Source: Streptococcus cuniculipharyngis
Lineage (GTDB): Bacteria; Bacillota; Bacilli; Lactobacillales; Streptococcaceae
Length of the DNA stretch: 64,000 bases
Assembly: GCF_007859195.1 (NCBI RefSeq)
Contig: NZ_VOHL01000005.1
Span: 1 to 64,000, forward strand
Direction: 5' to 3'
In this document: positions 12,378-20,954 of the stretch, piece by piece
Numbering within the stretch: the first letter of the stretch is position 1
Layout: the number at the start of each line of letters is the position of its first letter
The notes under the pieces: model-generated
What the model was told of the DNA's origin: nothing
The model's input: only the letters and a program-made list of their open reading frames with translations
The model's database searches: none
Made by a program: the position numbers and the translations under genes

Positions 12378-12932
12378 ATGACACGTTGCTCTTGGGTGCC
12401 AGAGGATAATGCCCTCTATTGTCAGTACCACGATGAGGAGTGGGGACGTCCCTTGACGGATGATCAGGCCCTTTTTGAACTGCTTTGCTTGGAAAGTTAC
12501 CAGTCAGGGCTGTCATGGCTAACTGTTCTGAAAAAACGCCCAGCTTTTAGGCAGGCATTTTACAACTATGATATTGGTCGAGTGGCTCAGATGACAGCGG
12601 CGGATTTGGAGAAGTTGTTACAAAATCCAGCTCTGATTCGTCACCGACTAAAATTAGCAGCCACCATTAATAACGCCAAGGCGATGCAGGTTTTGCAAGA
12701 GGAAGAGGGGAGTTTTAGTCACTACCTTTGGGGATTTGTCAATCACCACCCCTTGGATAATCAGGTCAGTGACTACAAACAAGTTCCTAACCAAACAGTC
12801 TTGTCACAGGCTCTTGCCAAAGATTTGAAAAAACGAGGCTTTAAGTTTTTGGGTCCAGTAACCCTCTATTCCTTTATGCAGGCTGCAGGCTTGGTAAATG
12901 ATCATGAACTTAGTTGTGATTACCATTTTTGA
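12378..12932 (+). CDS. tag: DNA-3-methyladenine glycosylase I
   Basis: This base-excision enzyme removes 3-methyladenine from alkylated DNA. The 184 residues show the family's N-terminal zinc/aromatic pattern RCSWVPEDNALYCQYHDEEWG, the conserved FELLCLESYQSGLSW segment containing the catalytic Glu, and C-terminal His/Cys residues (NDHELSCDYHF) that complete the zinc site. It follows ruvA by 10 nt with a GAGG ribosome site, so it is probably co-transcribed with mutL-ruvA. Confidence 0.95.
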   Translation: MTRCSWVPEDNALYCQYHDEEWGRPLTDDQALFELLCLESYQSGLSWLTVLKKRPAFRQAFYNYDIGRVAQMTAADLEKLLQNPALIRHRLKLAATINNAKAMQVLQEEEGSFSHYLWGFVNHHPLDNQVSDYKQVPNQTVLSQALAKDLKKRGFKFLGPVTLYSFMQAAGLVNDHELSCDYHF

Positions 12933-12941
12933 GCATCAAAG

Positions 12942-12949
12942 TACGAATA
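12942..12949 (+). promoter_or_regulatory. CIN box (SigX competence promoter) for cinA-recA
   Basis: The octamer TACGAATA is exactly the streptococcal CIN/com box recognised by the competence sigma factor SigX/ComX. It lies 18 nt before the cinA ATG, with a T-rich element about 15 nt further upstream. In S. pneumoniae cinA-recA is a late competence operon, so position and sequence agree. Confidence 0.85.
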
Positions 12950-12966
12950 AATAAGTGAGGTGGCTG

Positions 12967-14208
12967 ATGAAAGCAGAAATTATCGCTGTCGGAACAGAGA
13001 TTTTAACCGGTCAAATTTTGAATACCAATGCCCAATTTTTATCTGAGAAATTGGCTGAATTAGGCATTGATGTTTATTTTCAAACGGCAGTAGGAGACAA
13101 CCATGAACGTCTCTTGTCGGTGTTGGAGATTGCTAGTGGCCGCAGCGATCTCGTTGTCTTGTGTGGCGGTTTGGGACCGACTGATGATGACCTGACCAAG
13201 CAAACCCTGGCGCAATTTTTAGCTAGGGATTTGGTAACTGACCCACAGGCCAGTCAGAAACTAGACAATTTTTTTGCTCAGCGACCAGCAAGCTCTCGCA
13301 CGCCAAATAATGACCGTCAGGCCCAGCTAGTAGCAGGCAGTCAAGCCCTAGCCAACCCAAACGGTTTAGCCGTTGGCGGCATGCTGACGGTTAATCAGGT
13401 TACCTATGTGGTCTTACCTGGGCCACCCAGTGAATTGAAAGCCATGGTGCAGGAGGAACTTCTACCCCGTCTGTCACCTCAAGGTAGACTCTACTCACGA
13501 GTTCTTCGATTTTTTGGGATTGGGGAAAGTCGTTTAGTGACCATCTTGGATGATGTGATTAAGCAGCAGACCGATCCTACCTTGGCTCCCTATGCTAAAA
13601 CTGGCGAAGTCACCTTACGCCTGTCAACCAAGGCTAGTGATGAAAGCCTAGCTCAAGCTAAATTAGATGCTCTTGAACAGTTAATTTTATCACGTGAGCG
13701 GTTGGCTGATTATTTTTATGGGTATGGTGAGGATCATTCTTTAGCCAAGGAGGTTGCAGATTTGCTAAAAACCAGAGAGCAGACGCTGGCGGCAGCGGAA
13801 AGTTTGACAGCAGGCCTCTTTCAGTCCAGTTTGGCCCAATTTTCCGGAGCTTCAAGCTACCTGGTCGGAGGATTTGTGGCTTACAGCATGGCAGCCAAGG
13901 CCAATCTTTTGGAGATTCCCTTGCAAGATCTAGAAGAACATGGGGTTGTTAGTGCTTTTACAGCCGAGAAAATGGCAGAGCAGGCAAGGCTCAAGTTGGG
14001 AACAAGCTTAGGGGTATCCCTGACTGGTGTCGCTGGTCCAGATTCTCTGGAAGGCCAGCCGCTAGGTCGTGTCTACATAGGGATTGCTAACGCCCAGCAA
14101 ACGAGGTCTTATCAGGTTGACATTGGCAAGCGAAGTCGTCAGGATATCCGCCAAATTGCGGTTCTTCATGCCCTGGACCTAGTGCGTCGAACTTTATTAA
14201 GCCCCTAA
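12967..14208 (+). CDS. cinA: Competence-damage protein CinA
   Basis: The 413 residues combine an N-terminal MoCF/molybdopterin-binding-like domain ([37 protein letters not shown]) and a C-terminal CinA amidohydrolase domain ([28 protein letters not shown]). The family includes pyrophosphatase and NMN deamidase activities; in streptococci CinA helps bring RecA to the membrane during transformation. An in-frame TTG 12 nt upstream is less likely than ATG 12967, which matches the family start [11 protein letters not shown]. It is driven by the CIN box and followed by recA after 44 nt. Confidence 0.95.
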   Translation: MKAEIIAVGTEILTGQILNTNAQFLSEKLAELGIDVYFQTAVGDNHERLLSVLEIASGRSDLVVLCGGLGPTDDDLTKQTLAQFLARDLVTDPQASQKLDNFFAQRPASSRTPNNDRQAQLVAGSQALANPNGLAVGGMLTVNQVTYVVLPGPPSELKAMVQEELLPRLSPQGRLYSRVLRFFGIGESRLVTILDDVIKQQTDPTLAPYAKTGEVTLRLSTKASDESLAQAKLDALEQLILSRERLADYFYGYGEDHSLAKEVADLLKTREQTLAAAESLTAGLFQSSLAQFSGASSYLVGGFVAYSMAAKANLLEIPLQDLEEHGVVSAFTAEKMAEQARLKLGTSLGVSLTGVAGPDSLEGQPLGRVYIGIANAQQTRSYQVDIGKRSRQDIRQIAVLHALDLVRRTLLSP

Positions 14209-14252
14209 AATTTGTTAAAATTGTAAAGATGAAAGAGTAAAAGGAGAAAATT

Positions 14253-15461
14253 GTGGCTAAGAAAAAAACGAAAAAATTAGAAGACATCACCAAAAAATTT
14301 GGTGAAGAACGTGAAAAAGCCCTTAACGATGCCCTCAAACTGATTGAAAAGGACCATGGTAAGGGGGCCATTATGCGGCTAGGTGAACGTGCCGAGCAAA
14401 AGGTTCAGGTCATGAGTTCAGGTAGTTTGGCCCTGGATATTGCCCTAGGTGCAGGTGGTTATCCCAAGGGACGCATTGTTGAAATTTATGGCCCAGAAAG
14501 CTCAGGTAAAACCACAGTTGCCCTGCATGCGGTAGCTGAGGCTCAAAAAAATGGCGGGATTGCAGCCTTCATTGATGCAGAACATGCCCTAGACCCAGCC
14601 TATGCCCAAGCTCTGGGAGTTAATATCGATGAATTGCTCTTGTCCCAGCCGGATTCTGGTGAACAGGGCTTGGAAATTGCTGGGAAGCTGATTGAGTCAG
14701 GTGCGGTTGATTTGATTGTTGTGGATTCGGTTGCGGCCTTGGTTCCTCGTACGGAAATTGATGGGGAAATAGGTGATAGTACGGTTGGTTTGCAGGCTCG
14801 GATGATGAGTCAGGCCATGCGTAAACTATCAGCTTCAATTAATAAAACCAAGACCATTGCTATCTTTATCAATCAACTGCGTGAAAAGATTGGTGTCATG
14901 TTTGGTAGTCCAGAGACTACGCCAGGTGGTCGTGCCTTGAAATTTTATGCCTCTGTCCGTTTGGATGTTCGGGGAACAGCTAACAAGGTAGAGGGAACAG
15001 GTGACCAAAAAGGGGTGATTTTAGGTCGTGAAACCAAGATTAAGGTGGTTAAAAATAAAATTGCTCCGCCATTTAAGGAAGCTATGGTAGAAATCATGTA
15101 TGGTGAAGGGATTTCTAAAACTGGTGAGCTAGTTAAGATTGCCACTGACCTAGACATCATCAAAAAATCGGGAGCTTGGTATTCTTACAATGATGCCAAG
15201 ATTGGTCAGGGCTCAGAAAATGCCAAGAAATACCTGCTTGATAACCCTGAGATTTTTGAAGAAATTGACCGTAAGGTGCGTGAGCATTATGGCATGACAG
15301 TTGCTGATACTGCAGAGCTTGTCCAAGAACAAGAAGAGAAAAAAGCGAGTAAATCAAAGGCTAAGAAGCCAACCAAGGAAGAGCCCGAACAAGAGGAAGA
15401 AGAGCTAGTTTTGGATGATTTGGTTCTCGATTTAGATGAGACGATTGACATTGAAGAATAA
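14253..15461 (+). CDS. recA: Recombinase RecA
   Basis: The strand-exchange protein of recombination, SOS induction and competence. The 402 residues show Walker [10 protein letters not shown] (about 78-86), the family signature in the [18 protein letters not shown] region, and an unusually long, highly charged C-terminal tail (lysine-rich, then glutamate/aspartate-rich). The start is GTG, read as Met, with AAAAGGAG upstream. It is co-expressed with cinA from the competence promoter. Confidence 0.97.
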   Translation: MAKKKTKKLEDITKKFGEEREKALNDALKLIEKDHGKGAIMRLGERAEQKVQVMSSGSLALDIALGAGGYPKGRIVEIYGPESSGKTTVALHAVAEAQKNGGIAAFIDAEHALDPAYAQALGVNIDELLLSQPDSGEQGLEIAGKLIESGAVDLIVVDSVAALVPRTEIDGEIGDSTVGLQARMMSQAMRKLSASINKTKTIAIFINQLREKIGVMFGSPETTPGGRALKFYASVRLDVRGTANKVEGTGDQKGVILGRETKIKVVKNKIAPPFKEAMVEIMYGEGISKTGELVKIATDLDIIKKSGAWYSYNDAKIGQGSENAKKYLLDNPEIFEEIDRKVREHYGMTVADTAELVQEQEEKKASKSKAKKPTKEEPEQEEEELVLDDLVLDLDETIDIEE

Positions 15462-15462
15462 A

Positions 15463-15485
15463 ATCGGCCTCAAGACCGACTTTCT
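15463..15485 (+). terminator. Weak terminator after recA
   Basis: An imperfect hairpin with TCGG/CCGA at its base lies directly after the recA stop, followed by TTTC. It is weak, with only part of the stem paired. Confidence 0.4.
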
Positions 15486-15545
15486 ATTTGACAAAATTAT
15501 GTTATAATGTTATCAGCACCTTGATATAGAAAGTGAGAGTTGGAT

Positions 15546-15944
15546 ATGATTAAGATTTATACCATTTCAAGCTGTACTAGTTGTAAGAAGGCTAAGACTT
15601 GGCTAAATGCTCACAAGCTTCCTTATAAGGAGCAGAATTTAGCAAAAGAGCCCCTCACAAAAGAAGAAATTTTAACCATTTTAAAGAAAACGGAAAGTGG
15701 TGTTGAGAGCATTGTTTCATCTAAAAATCGTTATGCCAAGGCACTTGATTGTAACTTAGATGATTTAAGTGTCAGTCAAGTCATTGATATTATTCAAGAA
15801 AATCCTCGCATTCTCAAAAGTCCTATTTTGATTGATGAGAAACGCTTGCAGGTTGGCTATAAGGAAGACGATATTAGAGCTTTCTTGCCACGTTCTATTC
15901 GCAATGTTGAGAATGCAGAAGCACGATTACGTGCAGCTTTATAA
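15546..15944 (+). CDS. spxA: Transcriptional regulator Spx (SpxA type)
   Basis: This ArsC-fold protein binds the RNA polymerase alpha C-terminal domain and reprograms transcription under oxidative and envelope stress. The 132 residues show the redox CxxC switch in SSCTSCKKA (Cys10/Cys13), the RSIRN motif near the C terminus and the conserved ILKSPILIDEKRLQVGYKEDDIR block. ATG 15546 is chosen over an upstream TTG. TGTTATAAT lies about 38 nt upstream. In other streptococci the next gene is ireB; here about 18 kb of accessory DNA intervenes. Confidence 0.96.
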   Translation: MIKIYTISSCTSCKKAKTWLNAHKLPYKEQNLAKEPLTKEEILTILKKTESGVESIVSSKNRYAKALDCNLDDLSVSQVIDIIQENPRILKSPILIDEKRLQVGYKEDDIRAFLPRSIRNVENAEARLRAAL

Positions 15945-15950
15945 TATAGG

Positions 15951-15988
15951 AAAACAAGGGGTGTTGGTATTCAACCTCCTTGTTTTTT
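15951..15988 (+). terminator. Terminator after spxA
   Basis: An imperfect stem (AACAAGG-TTGG / CAACCTCCTTGTT) is followed by seven T. It marks the end of core sequence before the accessory island. Confidence 0.8.
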
Positions 15989-16028
15989 TGAGTTAAGATT
16001 AAGGAAAAAACGATTGGGGTGTGTTATA

Positions 16029-16383
16029 ATGAACAAAATAATACCTATATGTTTGCTGAATGGTTTAGTTGGTCCATGCAGCAAGATGATTTAGGGGACA
16101 CAAAAAACAAACTTTCTCGTTTTGACTGGAATAGAAGGTCAAAATCAGATTGATGAGCCTTGGTATCGTCTTCTTAAGACTACCTCAAAAATACGTGGAG
16201 AGAAAGCTCTTATGGAATGATCCCAAGTTGCAGCATGCCTTTGAGTTATTTATGGCTGGCCATTCAGATAAAGATGTTGAAAAATTGGTCGGAATCAATG
16301 CTAGAACGTTTAGACGTTATAGGGATAAATATGGTATTTTTAGGGAAAAAAACACCTTTAGGTGTCTATTGATGTTAGTTTGA
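16029..16383 (+). pseudogene. Decayed gene with a helix-turn-helix end, possibly a serine resolvase
   Basis: A promoter-like TGTTATAAT at 16021 precedes short fragments in shifting frames. The only sizeable piece (16153-16383) ends with a homeodomain-like helix-turn-helix: AFELFMAGHSDKDVEKLVGI, then NARTFRRYRDKYGI. This resembles the C-terminal DNA-binding end of plasmid or transposon serine resolvases, with LRLPQKY at the place of their usual GRPKKY hinge, but no catalytic domain is readable. It overlaps the next convergent gene by 26 nt. The assignment is tentative; it may equally be another HTH protein. Confidence 0.35.
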
Positions 16384-16735
16384 TGCTATCCTCTAGGTAA
16401 TTTTCAATTTCAGATTTATTAGTATTTTGGAGATTGATAACTCCTAAAAATCCTATATGACTTCTAAAGAATTGAGTATAATCTACTGTTGTTGAAGCTA
16501 GTATTAATAGTGCTTTAGGTTCTTTGTTTCTAATTTCTTTAGAAATTTTCAGACCATCCCAAGATTTTAGATTAGGGTCATTTATGATAAAATAGGTATT
16601 AGTTAAGTTAGTTTTTAAACTATTGTAATTTCGTTTAATTTTAAGTTTTGTTTTAGGGTATCTTTCTTTAAGAAATTGTCTAATAATTTTTGCTAGAGGG
16701 TGTTTGTATCTAAAGGGTTGAATTATGTAAATCAT
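16358..16735 (-). CDS. Stand-alone receiver-like domain protein
   Basis: A 125-residue protein without an effector domain. Its middle, YFIINDPNLKSWDGLKISKEIR, aligns by eye with the phosphoacceptor region of the nearby BlpR protein (FFLDIEIKGEEKKGMEIARDIR), and LLILAST matches the conserved Thr/Ser strand. The acidic pair expected at the N terminus is absent (MIYIIQPFR), so it may be a non-phosphorylated pseudo-receiver. It is transcribed divergently from the LytTR gene at 16929, with a shared 190-nt promoter region. It could modulate the LytTR protein; that is inference. Confidence 0.6.
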   Translation of the reverse strand: MIYIIQPFRYKHPLAKIIRQFLKERYPKTKLKIKRNYNSLKTNLTNTYFIINDPNLKSWDGLKISKEIRNKEPKALLILASTTVDYTQFFRSHIGFLGVINLQNTNKSEIENYLEDSIKLTSIDT

Positions 16736-16833
16736 TATTTTATACCTCCCGTGATTAATTTTATCATGAGCGATGAGTTAATGAAGGAGTTTGTCATTAA
16801 TAGAAGTATTTTTATAATGGTTGGTAGTATTTT

Positions 16834-16863
16834 ACCGTTTATTATAAAATAAATACCATTAAT
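16834..16863 (+). promoter_or_regulatory. LytTR-type direct repeat upstream of the blpS-like gene
   Basis: ACCGTTTAT (16834) and ACCATTAAT (16855) are direct repeats 21 bp apart, the two-turn spacing typical for LytTR regulators of the AlgR/AgrA/BlpR family. Downstream lie AT-rich -10 candidates (TATATT) and the AAGGAGG ribosome site of the gene at 16929. This probably is an autoregulatory site. Confidence 0.5.
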
Positions 16864-16928
16864 GATATATTATATTTTTGATAGATTCTTTTTGTTATGA
16901 TTAGATTAGTTGTAACAAGGAGGAAATT

Positions 16929-17261
16929 ATGGATTATATTCTTGTTAAGAAAGATAATTTGGTATTTAAAATTCAATTTGCAGATATTTTATATATTGGG
17001 ACAAATCCAAAACGGCCAAGAGTTTTAAGGTTTGTAACTGATGGTGATGTTTATGAGGCTTATGGTAAACTAAAAGATTTTGAACTGAGATTAGGATTAA
17101 CTTTTAAATGTTGTCATCGCAAATATTTAGTAAATCTTAGACGTGTCAAAGCTATTGATATGGAAACTAGACAAGTTTTGTTTGATAATAGTAAGATTAA
17201 TTCAATAGAATGTTCTCGGCGGAATTTTATTGGAGTTTTAAATGAATGGAAAAGTTTATAG
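16929..17261 (+). CDS. blpS: LytTR DNA-binding domain protein (BlpS-like)
   Basis: A 110-residue protein made only of a LytTR DNA-binding domain: ILYIGTNPKRPRVLRFVTDG, then YGKLKDFELRLG, FKCCHRKYLVNLRRVKAID and a final NFIGVLNEW. It has no receiver domain or membrane segment. In S. pneumoniae the blp locus has a LytTR-only gene, blpS, immediately before blpR and blpH, and the order here is the same. The ribosome site AAGGAGGAAATT precedes ATG. It could still be a functional activator while the adjacent blpR is broken. Confidence 0.7.
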   Translation: MDYILVKKDNLVFKIQFADILYIGTNPKRPRVLRFVTDGDVYEAYGKLKDFELRLGLTFKCCHRKYLVNLRRVKAIDMETRQVLFDNSKINSIECSRRNFIGVLNEWKSL

Positions 17262-17281
17262 AAAATAGAGGGTAATAAATA

Positions 17282-18015
17282 CTAAATATTTTCGTGTTAG
17301 AAGATGATTTTTTCAGCAAACTCGTATTGAGACAGCGATAAAGAAAAGTGTGGCTGATAATAATCTGAAGTATCGATATTTAGAGGTGTTTGGGAAGCCC
17401 CAACAGTTGTTAGAGGCTATTAAGGAGACAGGCAATCATCAACTTTTTTTCCTTGATATTGAAATTAAAGGCGAGGAAAAGAAAGGTATGGAGATTGCAC
17501 GTGACATTCGTGAAAAGGACCCTAGTGCCGTTATTGTATTTGTGACAACTCACTCCGAATTTATGCCAGTAACTTATAGATACCGAGTATCAGTACTTGA
17601 TTTTATTGACAAGGGGATGGCTGATAATGACTATCAAGAAGCGATATCATCTGTTTTGATTCATGCTACAAGTCATATCGATAGGACAATAGGAGAAGAT
17701 TCTTTTAGTTTTAAGTCACAACATTCTCAGGTTCAAGTTCCTTTTTCAGATATTTTATATTTCGAGACTTCATCCACGATTCATAAGGTCATTTTGACAA
17801 CTAAAAAAGGGCATATGGAATTTTATGGTAAAGTCTCAGATATTGCTAAATCAGATAAGCGGCTTTATCAAAGTCATAGGGCTTATGTTGTTAATCCAGA
17901 GAATGTGATTCGTATTGATAAAGCAAATCATATTGTTTATTTTGAAAACGATGAATCCTGCTTTGTTTCAAGATTGAAGCTCAAAGGATTGCTTGAAAAG
18001 GTAAATAAAAAATGA
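17282..18015 (+). pseudogene. blpR: Response regulator BlpR, start lost and frameshifted
   Basis: A BlpR-type regulator: receiver domain with phosphoacceptor in FFLDIEIKG, then a LytTR domain (VPFSDILYFETSS; RLYQSHRAYVVNPENV). The long frame opens only at GTG 17350. Upstream, reading NIFVLEDDFF from 17285 gives the expected N terminus, including the acidic pair, but in another frame. Adding one T to the T run at 17308-17313 would join them as DDFFQQTRIETAIKK. The codon at the normal start position is CTA, not a start. So the gene has a lost start and a 1-nt deletion; any product starting at 17350 lacks the acidic pocket. Confidence 0.8.
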
Positions 18016-18046
18016 CGCTAGAATATGAAGGGATTTTTTTAGTTGG

Positions 18047-19345
18047 TTGATAAAGTTAATTATTTTTCAACAAGTTAGTCGCTACAAATTTAAATCATAT
18101 ATTTTGGTACTAATTCCTTTGTTCCTGACATTAATTGAATATTGGAATTATGATTTTATATTTTGGGGGGAGATATTATTTCTTCCTATTATTGTATATA
18201 TCATAAAAAACAAAGAAAACTGGAACTGGACGCAATATCTCTTCTATTGTTTTTTTAGTTTGGTTGTAGATGATTTGTTTAGTAGAATTTCTTCAATATA
18301 CTTTCAGTTTATTTCACGGCTGTCTTATGATGAGATTATTTCGCATGCATGGTCAGATTGGATTCCGACTATTTTAACATTACCGTTTTATTTTATCTTC
18401 TTAAAATTAGTTCAGTTTGATGTTAATAGTTTTAAAATAGGAGTACGAAGCAATAACTTATCAAGAGTAATAAATATTTTCAATATTACTCTTGCTGTTT
18501 ATTATATTCTAGAATATATTTTAACTGGTTTACCTAGTTTAGAGAATGAAGGTTGGATTATAACAAATTTAGATGATATTTATTATCGTAGATTGATATT
18601 ATTTATTTATCTTCCTATTTTTTTAGGATTTCTTTTATATATTAGTTATGTTGCTAAGAAAAATATTAATGATGAAATTCAAAAAATGAAAGATGAACAA
18701 ATTACTTCATTGAGTATCTATAATAATCATATTGAAGGATTATATAAAGAAATCAGAGGATTTCGTCATGATTATACCAACTTATTATCTAGTTTGAATC
18801 AAGCTATACAAAATAAAGATATTGTTGGTATTGAGAAAATTTATAATAGTGTATTTAGAGATTCTGATAAACGATTTCAAAGTAGTCAGTATGATATAGG
18901 TAACTTATCAAATTTAGATAATGATGCTTTAAAATCATTAGTTTCTGTTAAAATGATTGAAGCACAAAATAAAGGAATTAATCTATCTGTAGAAGTTGAA
19001 GAACCTATTGATATTCCTAATAGTTTAGAGTTAATTGACGTGTTAAAGATAGTTTCTATTTTTTTAGATAATGCTCTGGAAGCTTCAGTTAATGCAGAAG
19101 TTCCCTATCTTTCTTTTGTATATTTTAGAGAAGATGCCACTAAAATAATGATTATTGAAAATTCAACTAGGGAAGAAAAAATAAACACTAAATCTATTTT
19201 CAATTATGGAAATTCATCGAAAGGGAAAAATAGAGGAATTGGTTTGTCTAATGTAAAAGAGATATTATCATATAATTCAAAAGTTTACTTAAAGACATAT
19301 AGTGATAATTATATATTCAGACAAGAACTAGTCTTTGAGTCGTAA
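18047..19345 (+). CDS. blpH: Histidine kinase BlpH (peptide pheromone receptor)
   Basis: A 432-residue membrane kinase of the HPK10/ComD-BlpH class. Six or seven hydrophobic helices (about 15-210) form the peptide-sensing part. A cytoplasmic kinase follows: H-box FRHDYTNLL, N-box FLDNALEAS, and G-box NRGIGLSNVKEI. It starts at TTG 18047, 31 nt after blpR. All catalytic motifs are intact, in contrast to blpR and blpA. The expected ligand is the double-glycine peptide encoded convergently at 19520-19386. Confidence 0.88.
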   Translation: MIKLIIFQQVSRYKFKSYILVLIPLFLTLIEYWNYDFIFWGEILFLPIIVYIIKNKENWNWTQYLFYCFFSLVVDDLFSRISSIYFQFISRLSYDEIISHAWSDWIPTILTLPFYFIFLKLVQFDVNSFKIGVRSNNLSRVINIFNITLAVYYILEYILTGLPSLENEGWIITNLDDIYYRRLILFIYLPIFLGFLLYISYVAKKNINDEIQKMKDEQITSLSIYNNHIEGLYKEIRGFRHDYTNLLSSLNQAIQNKDIVGIEKIYNSVFRDSDKRFQSSQYDIGNLSNLDNDALKSLVSVKMIEAQNKGINLSVEVEEPIDIPNSLELIDVLKIVSIFLDNALEASVNAEVPYLSFVYFREDATKIMIIENSTREEKINTKSIFNYGNSSKGKNRGIGLSNVKEILSYNSKVYLKTYSDNYIFRQELVFES

Positions 19346-19352
19346 AGATAGT

Positions 19353-19380
19353 AATACCAGCTTTATTCGAGCTGGTATTT
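19353..19380. terminator. Bidirectional terminator between blpH and the peptide gene
   Basis: The stem AATACCAGC/GCTGGTATT has a 9-nt loop and is flanked by T-rich sequence. It lies between convergent genes. Confidence 0.7.
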
Positions 19381-19385
19381 AATTA

Positions 19386-19520
19386 TTAACCGAATTTTTT
19401 CTTACGTTTATCAATAGCCATTGGTTGAACTAATCCGCCATTACCACCAATAACTGATTTTAGTTGTGTTACATTAAGTGTTTGGAAGTTTTTACCGAAA
19501 TCTTTAATTGAGGATGTCAT
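19386..19520 (-). CDS. blpC: Double-glycine leader peptide in the blpC (pheromone) position
   Basis: A 44-codon gene. The leader ends NFQTLNVTQLKSVIGG, a standard double-glycine leader (hydrophobics at -4, -7, -12 and Gly-Gly at -2/-1). Cleavage would release an 18-residue peptide starting NGGLVQP and ending KRKKKFG, strongly basic at its C terminus. The ribosome site AAAGGAG lies 8 nt before ATG. It sits next to the BlpH kinase gene and downstream of a BlpA-type exporter, the place of blpC in S. pneumoniae, although the mature sequence is unlike the pneumococcal pheromones I remember. A bacteriocin role is also possible. Confidence 0.8.
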   Translation of the reverse strand: MTSSIKDFGKNFQTLNVTQLKSVIGGNGGLVQPMAIDKRKKKFG

Positions 19521-19567
19521 ATTGTTTAATCTCCTTTAATTACTGATTACTTGTTGTTTATGTAGTA

Positions 19568-19614
19568 AGTATATAATAAAAGGAAGTGTCTTTTACAAAT
19601 ATGTAATGAATGGT
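19568..19614 (-). promoter_or_regulatory. BlpR-type promoter box of the peptide gene
   Basis: On the minus strand ACCATTCATTA (19614-19604) is followed after exactly 30 nt by TATACT (19573-19568), the likely -10. The half-site resembles the BlpR consensus repeat ACCATTC. The same 11-mer, the same 30-nt distance and the same TATACT recur at 20657-20703. The second half-repeat here is poor. Confidence 0.65.
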
Positions 19615-19617
19615 AAG

Positions 19618-20643
19618 TTATGATATTTTAGTATTTAGCATCTGGTAATAAATACCACGCTTTTGAAGTAGTTCAAGGTGGGATCCTTGTTCTTTAATTT
19701 TTCCTTTGTCTAAAACAAAAATGGTATCAGAATGCTCAGCTATCGCTAGTCTATGTGCAATAAAAATAATTGTTTTATCGTTCATTTTTAATAGATTATT
19801 AATGATTTTCTGTTCAGTTAGTAAATCAAGGTTGCTAGTAGACTCATCTAAAATAAGAATCTGTGAATCAGTTAGTAAGGCTCTAGCGAGTGCTAGCCGC
19901 TGTCTTTGGCCTCCAGAGAGTATACCACTGTCGGTTGTTAGCTCCGTTTGAAATTGCCGCGGCATATTTAGAATATCAGATAGGATCTCTGCTGTTTGGC
20001 AGGCTTCCGTGATTTTTGTTTTTGATACATTTGTTGCTCCTAGTGTTAGATTATCCAGTATTGAACCATTAAAGAGATATGGTTGCTGAGGTAGATAGTT
20101 GATATATTTTCGGAGAGTTTTTTTATCAATATCTAAAATTCTTATTCCATTAATAGAAATATCTCCTGAAGTTGGTTCAAAAAATCTGACAATAAGTTTG
20201 GCGAGTGTTGACTTACCAGAGCCACTTGTTCCAACAAAGCATACTTTTTCTCCAGGGGAAATAGAGAGATTGAGATGCTCTAACGTAGGAGAGTTAAATC
20301 CGTATTGATAGGTTAAATCTCGGATTTCAAGTATTCCGGGAGATATCATTTCAGGTATTTGATGTGCTAATTCGTCATATTCAGATTTTACAAGATAGAT
20401 CTCATTTAGTCGATTATTAGCTATTTTAGCAGCTTGTAGTTTTGTTTGTAAGTTAATAATATTTTCTAAAGGAATAATAAAATAAGTAAGCAAGGTAGTA
20501 TAGGTGATTAATTGGCCAATAGATAGTTCTTGTGTAATGACTAACTTGGCACCAAAATATAATATTAAGGAATTTAAAACTAGTTGGACAGTCTGTTTAA
20601 GTGATTGTTGTAATGAAGTAAATGGGAAGTAAGTTGCTATTCG
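19618..20643 (-). pseudogene. blpA: C-terminal half of a BlpA/ComA-type peptide exporter
   Basis: About 341 codons remain of a roughly 715-residue ABC exporter that normally cleaves and exports double-glycine peptides. Preserved: the last membrane helices (from TSLQQSLKQTVQ, then LILYFGAKLVITQELSIGQL) and the nucleotide-binding domain with Walker A GTSGSGKST, signature LSGGQRQRLALARALL and Walker B ILILDESTSNLD. Missing: the N-terminal C39 peptidase and most of the membrane domain. The reading frame ends upstream at a stop at 20644-20646, beside the divergent promoter. It cannot export or process the adjacent peptide by itself. No blpB is present. Confidence 0.85.
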
Positions 20644-20656
20644 TTATAAAAAATAA

Positions 20657-20703
20657 ACCATTCATTAGAGTGGTTATTTATTTTGGAGAGCTTACGATAT
20701 ACT
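20657..20703 (+). promoter_or_regulatory. BlpR-type promoter box of the cationic-peptide operon
   Basis: ACCATTCATTA (20657-20667), a second half-site region containing ATTTTGG 21-24 bp further on, and TATACT (20698-20703). The 11-mer, the 30-nt spacing and the -10 are the same as at the peptide gene (19614-19568), which argues for common control by a BlpR/BlpS-type LytTR regulator. Confidence 0.7.
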
Positions 20704-20770
20704 AATTGGTGTAAGGACGTGGTAAGCTAGACCAAGTCAAAAATAGATTAATGAAAGGAACAATTTATAA

Positions 20771-20866
20771 ATGATTCAAAATAAGGTTGATAATAGAGTG
20801 TCGATTTGGACTTTACCAGATGATTTTTTAAAATCTAAAAAAGATCGAACTGGTTTTATTAATTAG
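20771..20866 (+). CDS. Small ORF, 31 residues, unknown
   Basis: The first ORF after the blp-type promoter. It encodes a mixed-charge peptide starting MIQNKVDNRVSIWTLPDDF with a lysine-rich second half. There is a GAAAGGA ribosome site, although 12 nt from ATG, which is long. No leader, Cys or membrane segment is seen and I do not recognise it. It may be the remaining N terminus of a larger deleted gene or a small accessory peptide. Confidence 0.45.
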   Translation: MIQNKVDNRVSIWTLPDDFLKSKKDRTGFIN

Positions 20867-20954
20867 AAATAATTAATAAAGTTTTTGAAAAGTCAGTAGA
20901 GCTTAGGTAGAGTCGATAATTATTATAGAGGATAATCATAGAGGAGGAAAAGTA

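Noticed and set aside
13658-14371. Minus-strand ORFs in cinA and recA (65 and 94 codons), and similar ones under polC, mutS, adhE, spxB
   Set aside because: They are antisense shadows of well-identified genes without ribosome sites or recognisable products.
16050-16066. ACCATTCA on the minus strand as a third blp-type box
   Set aside because: Only eight bases match, TATACT is missing at the 30-nt position, and it would point at the spxA terminator.
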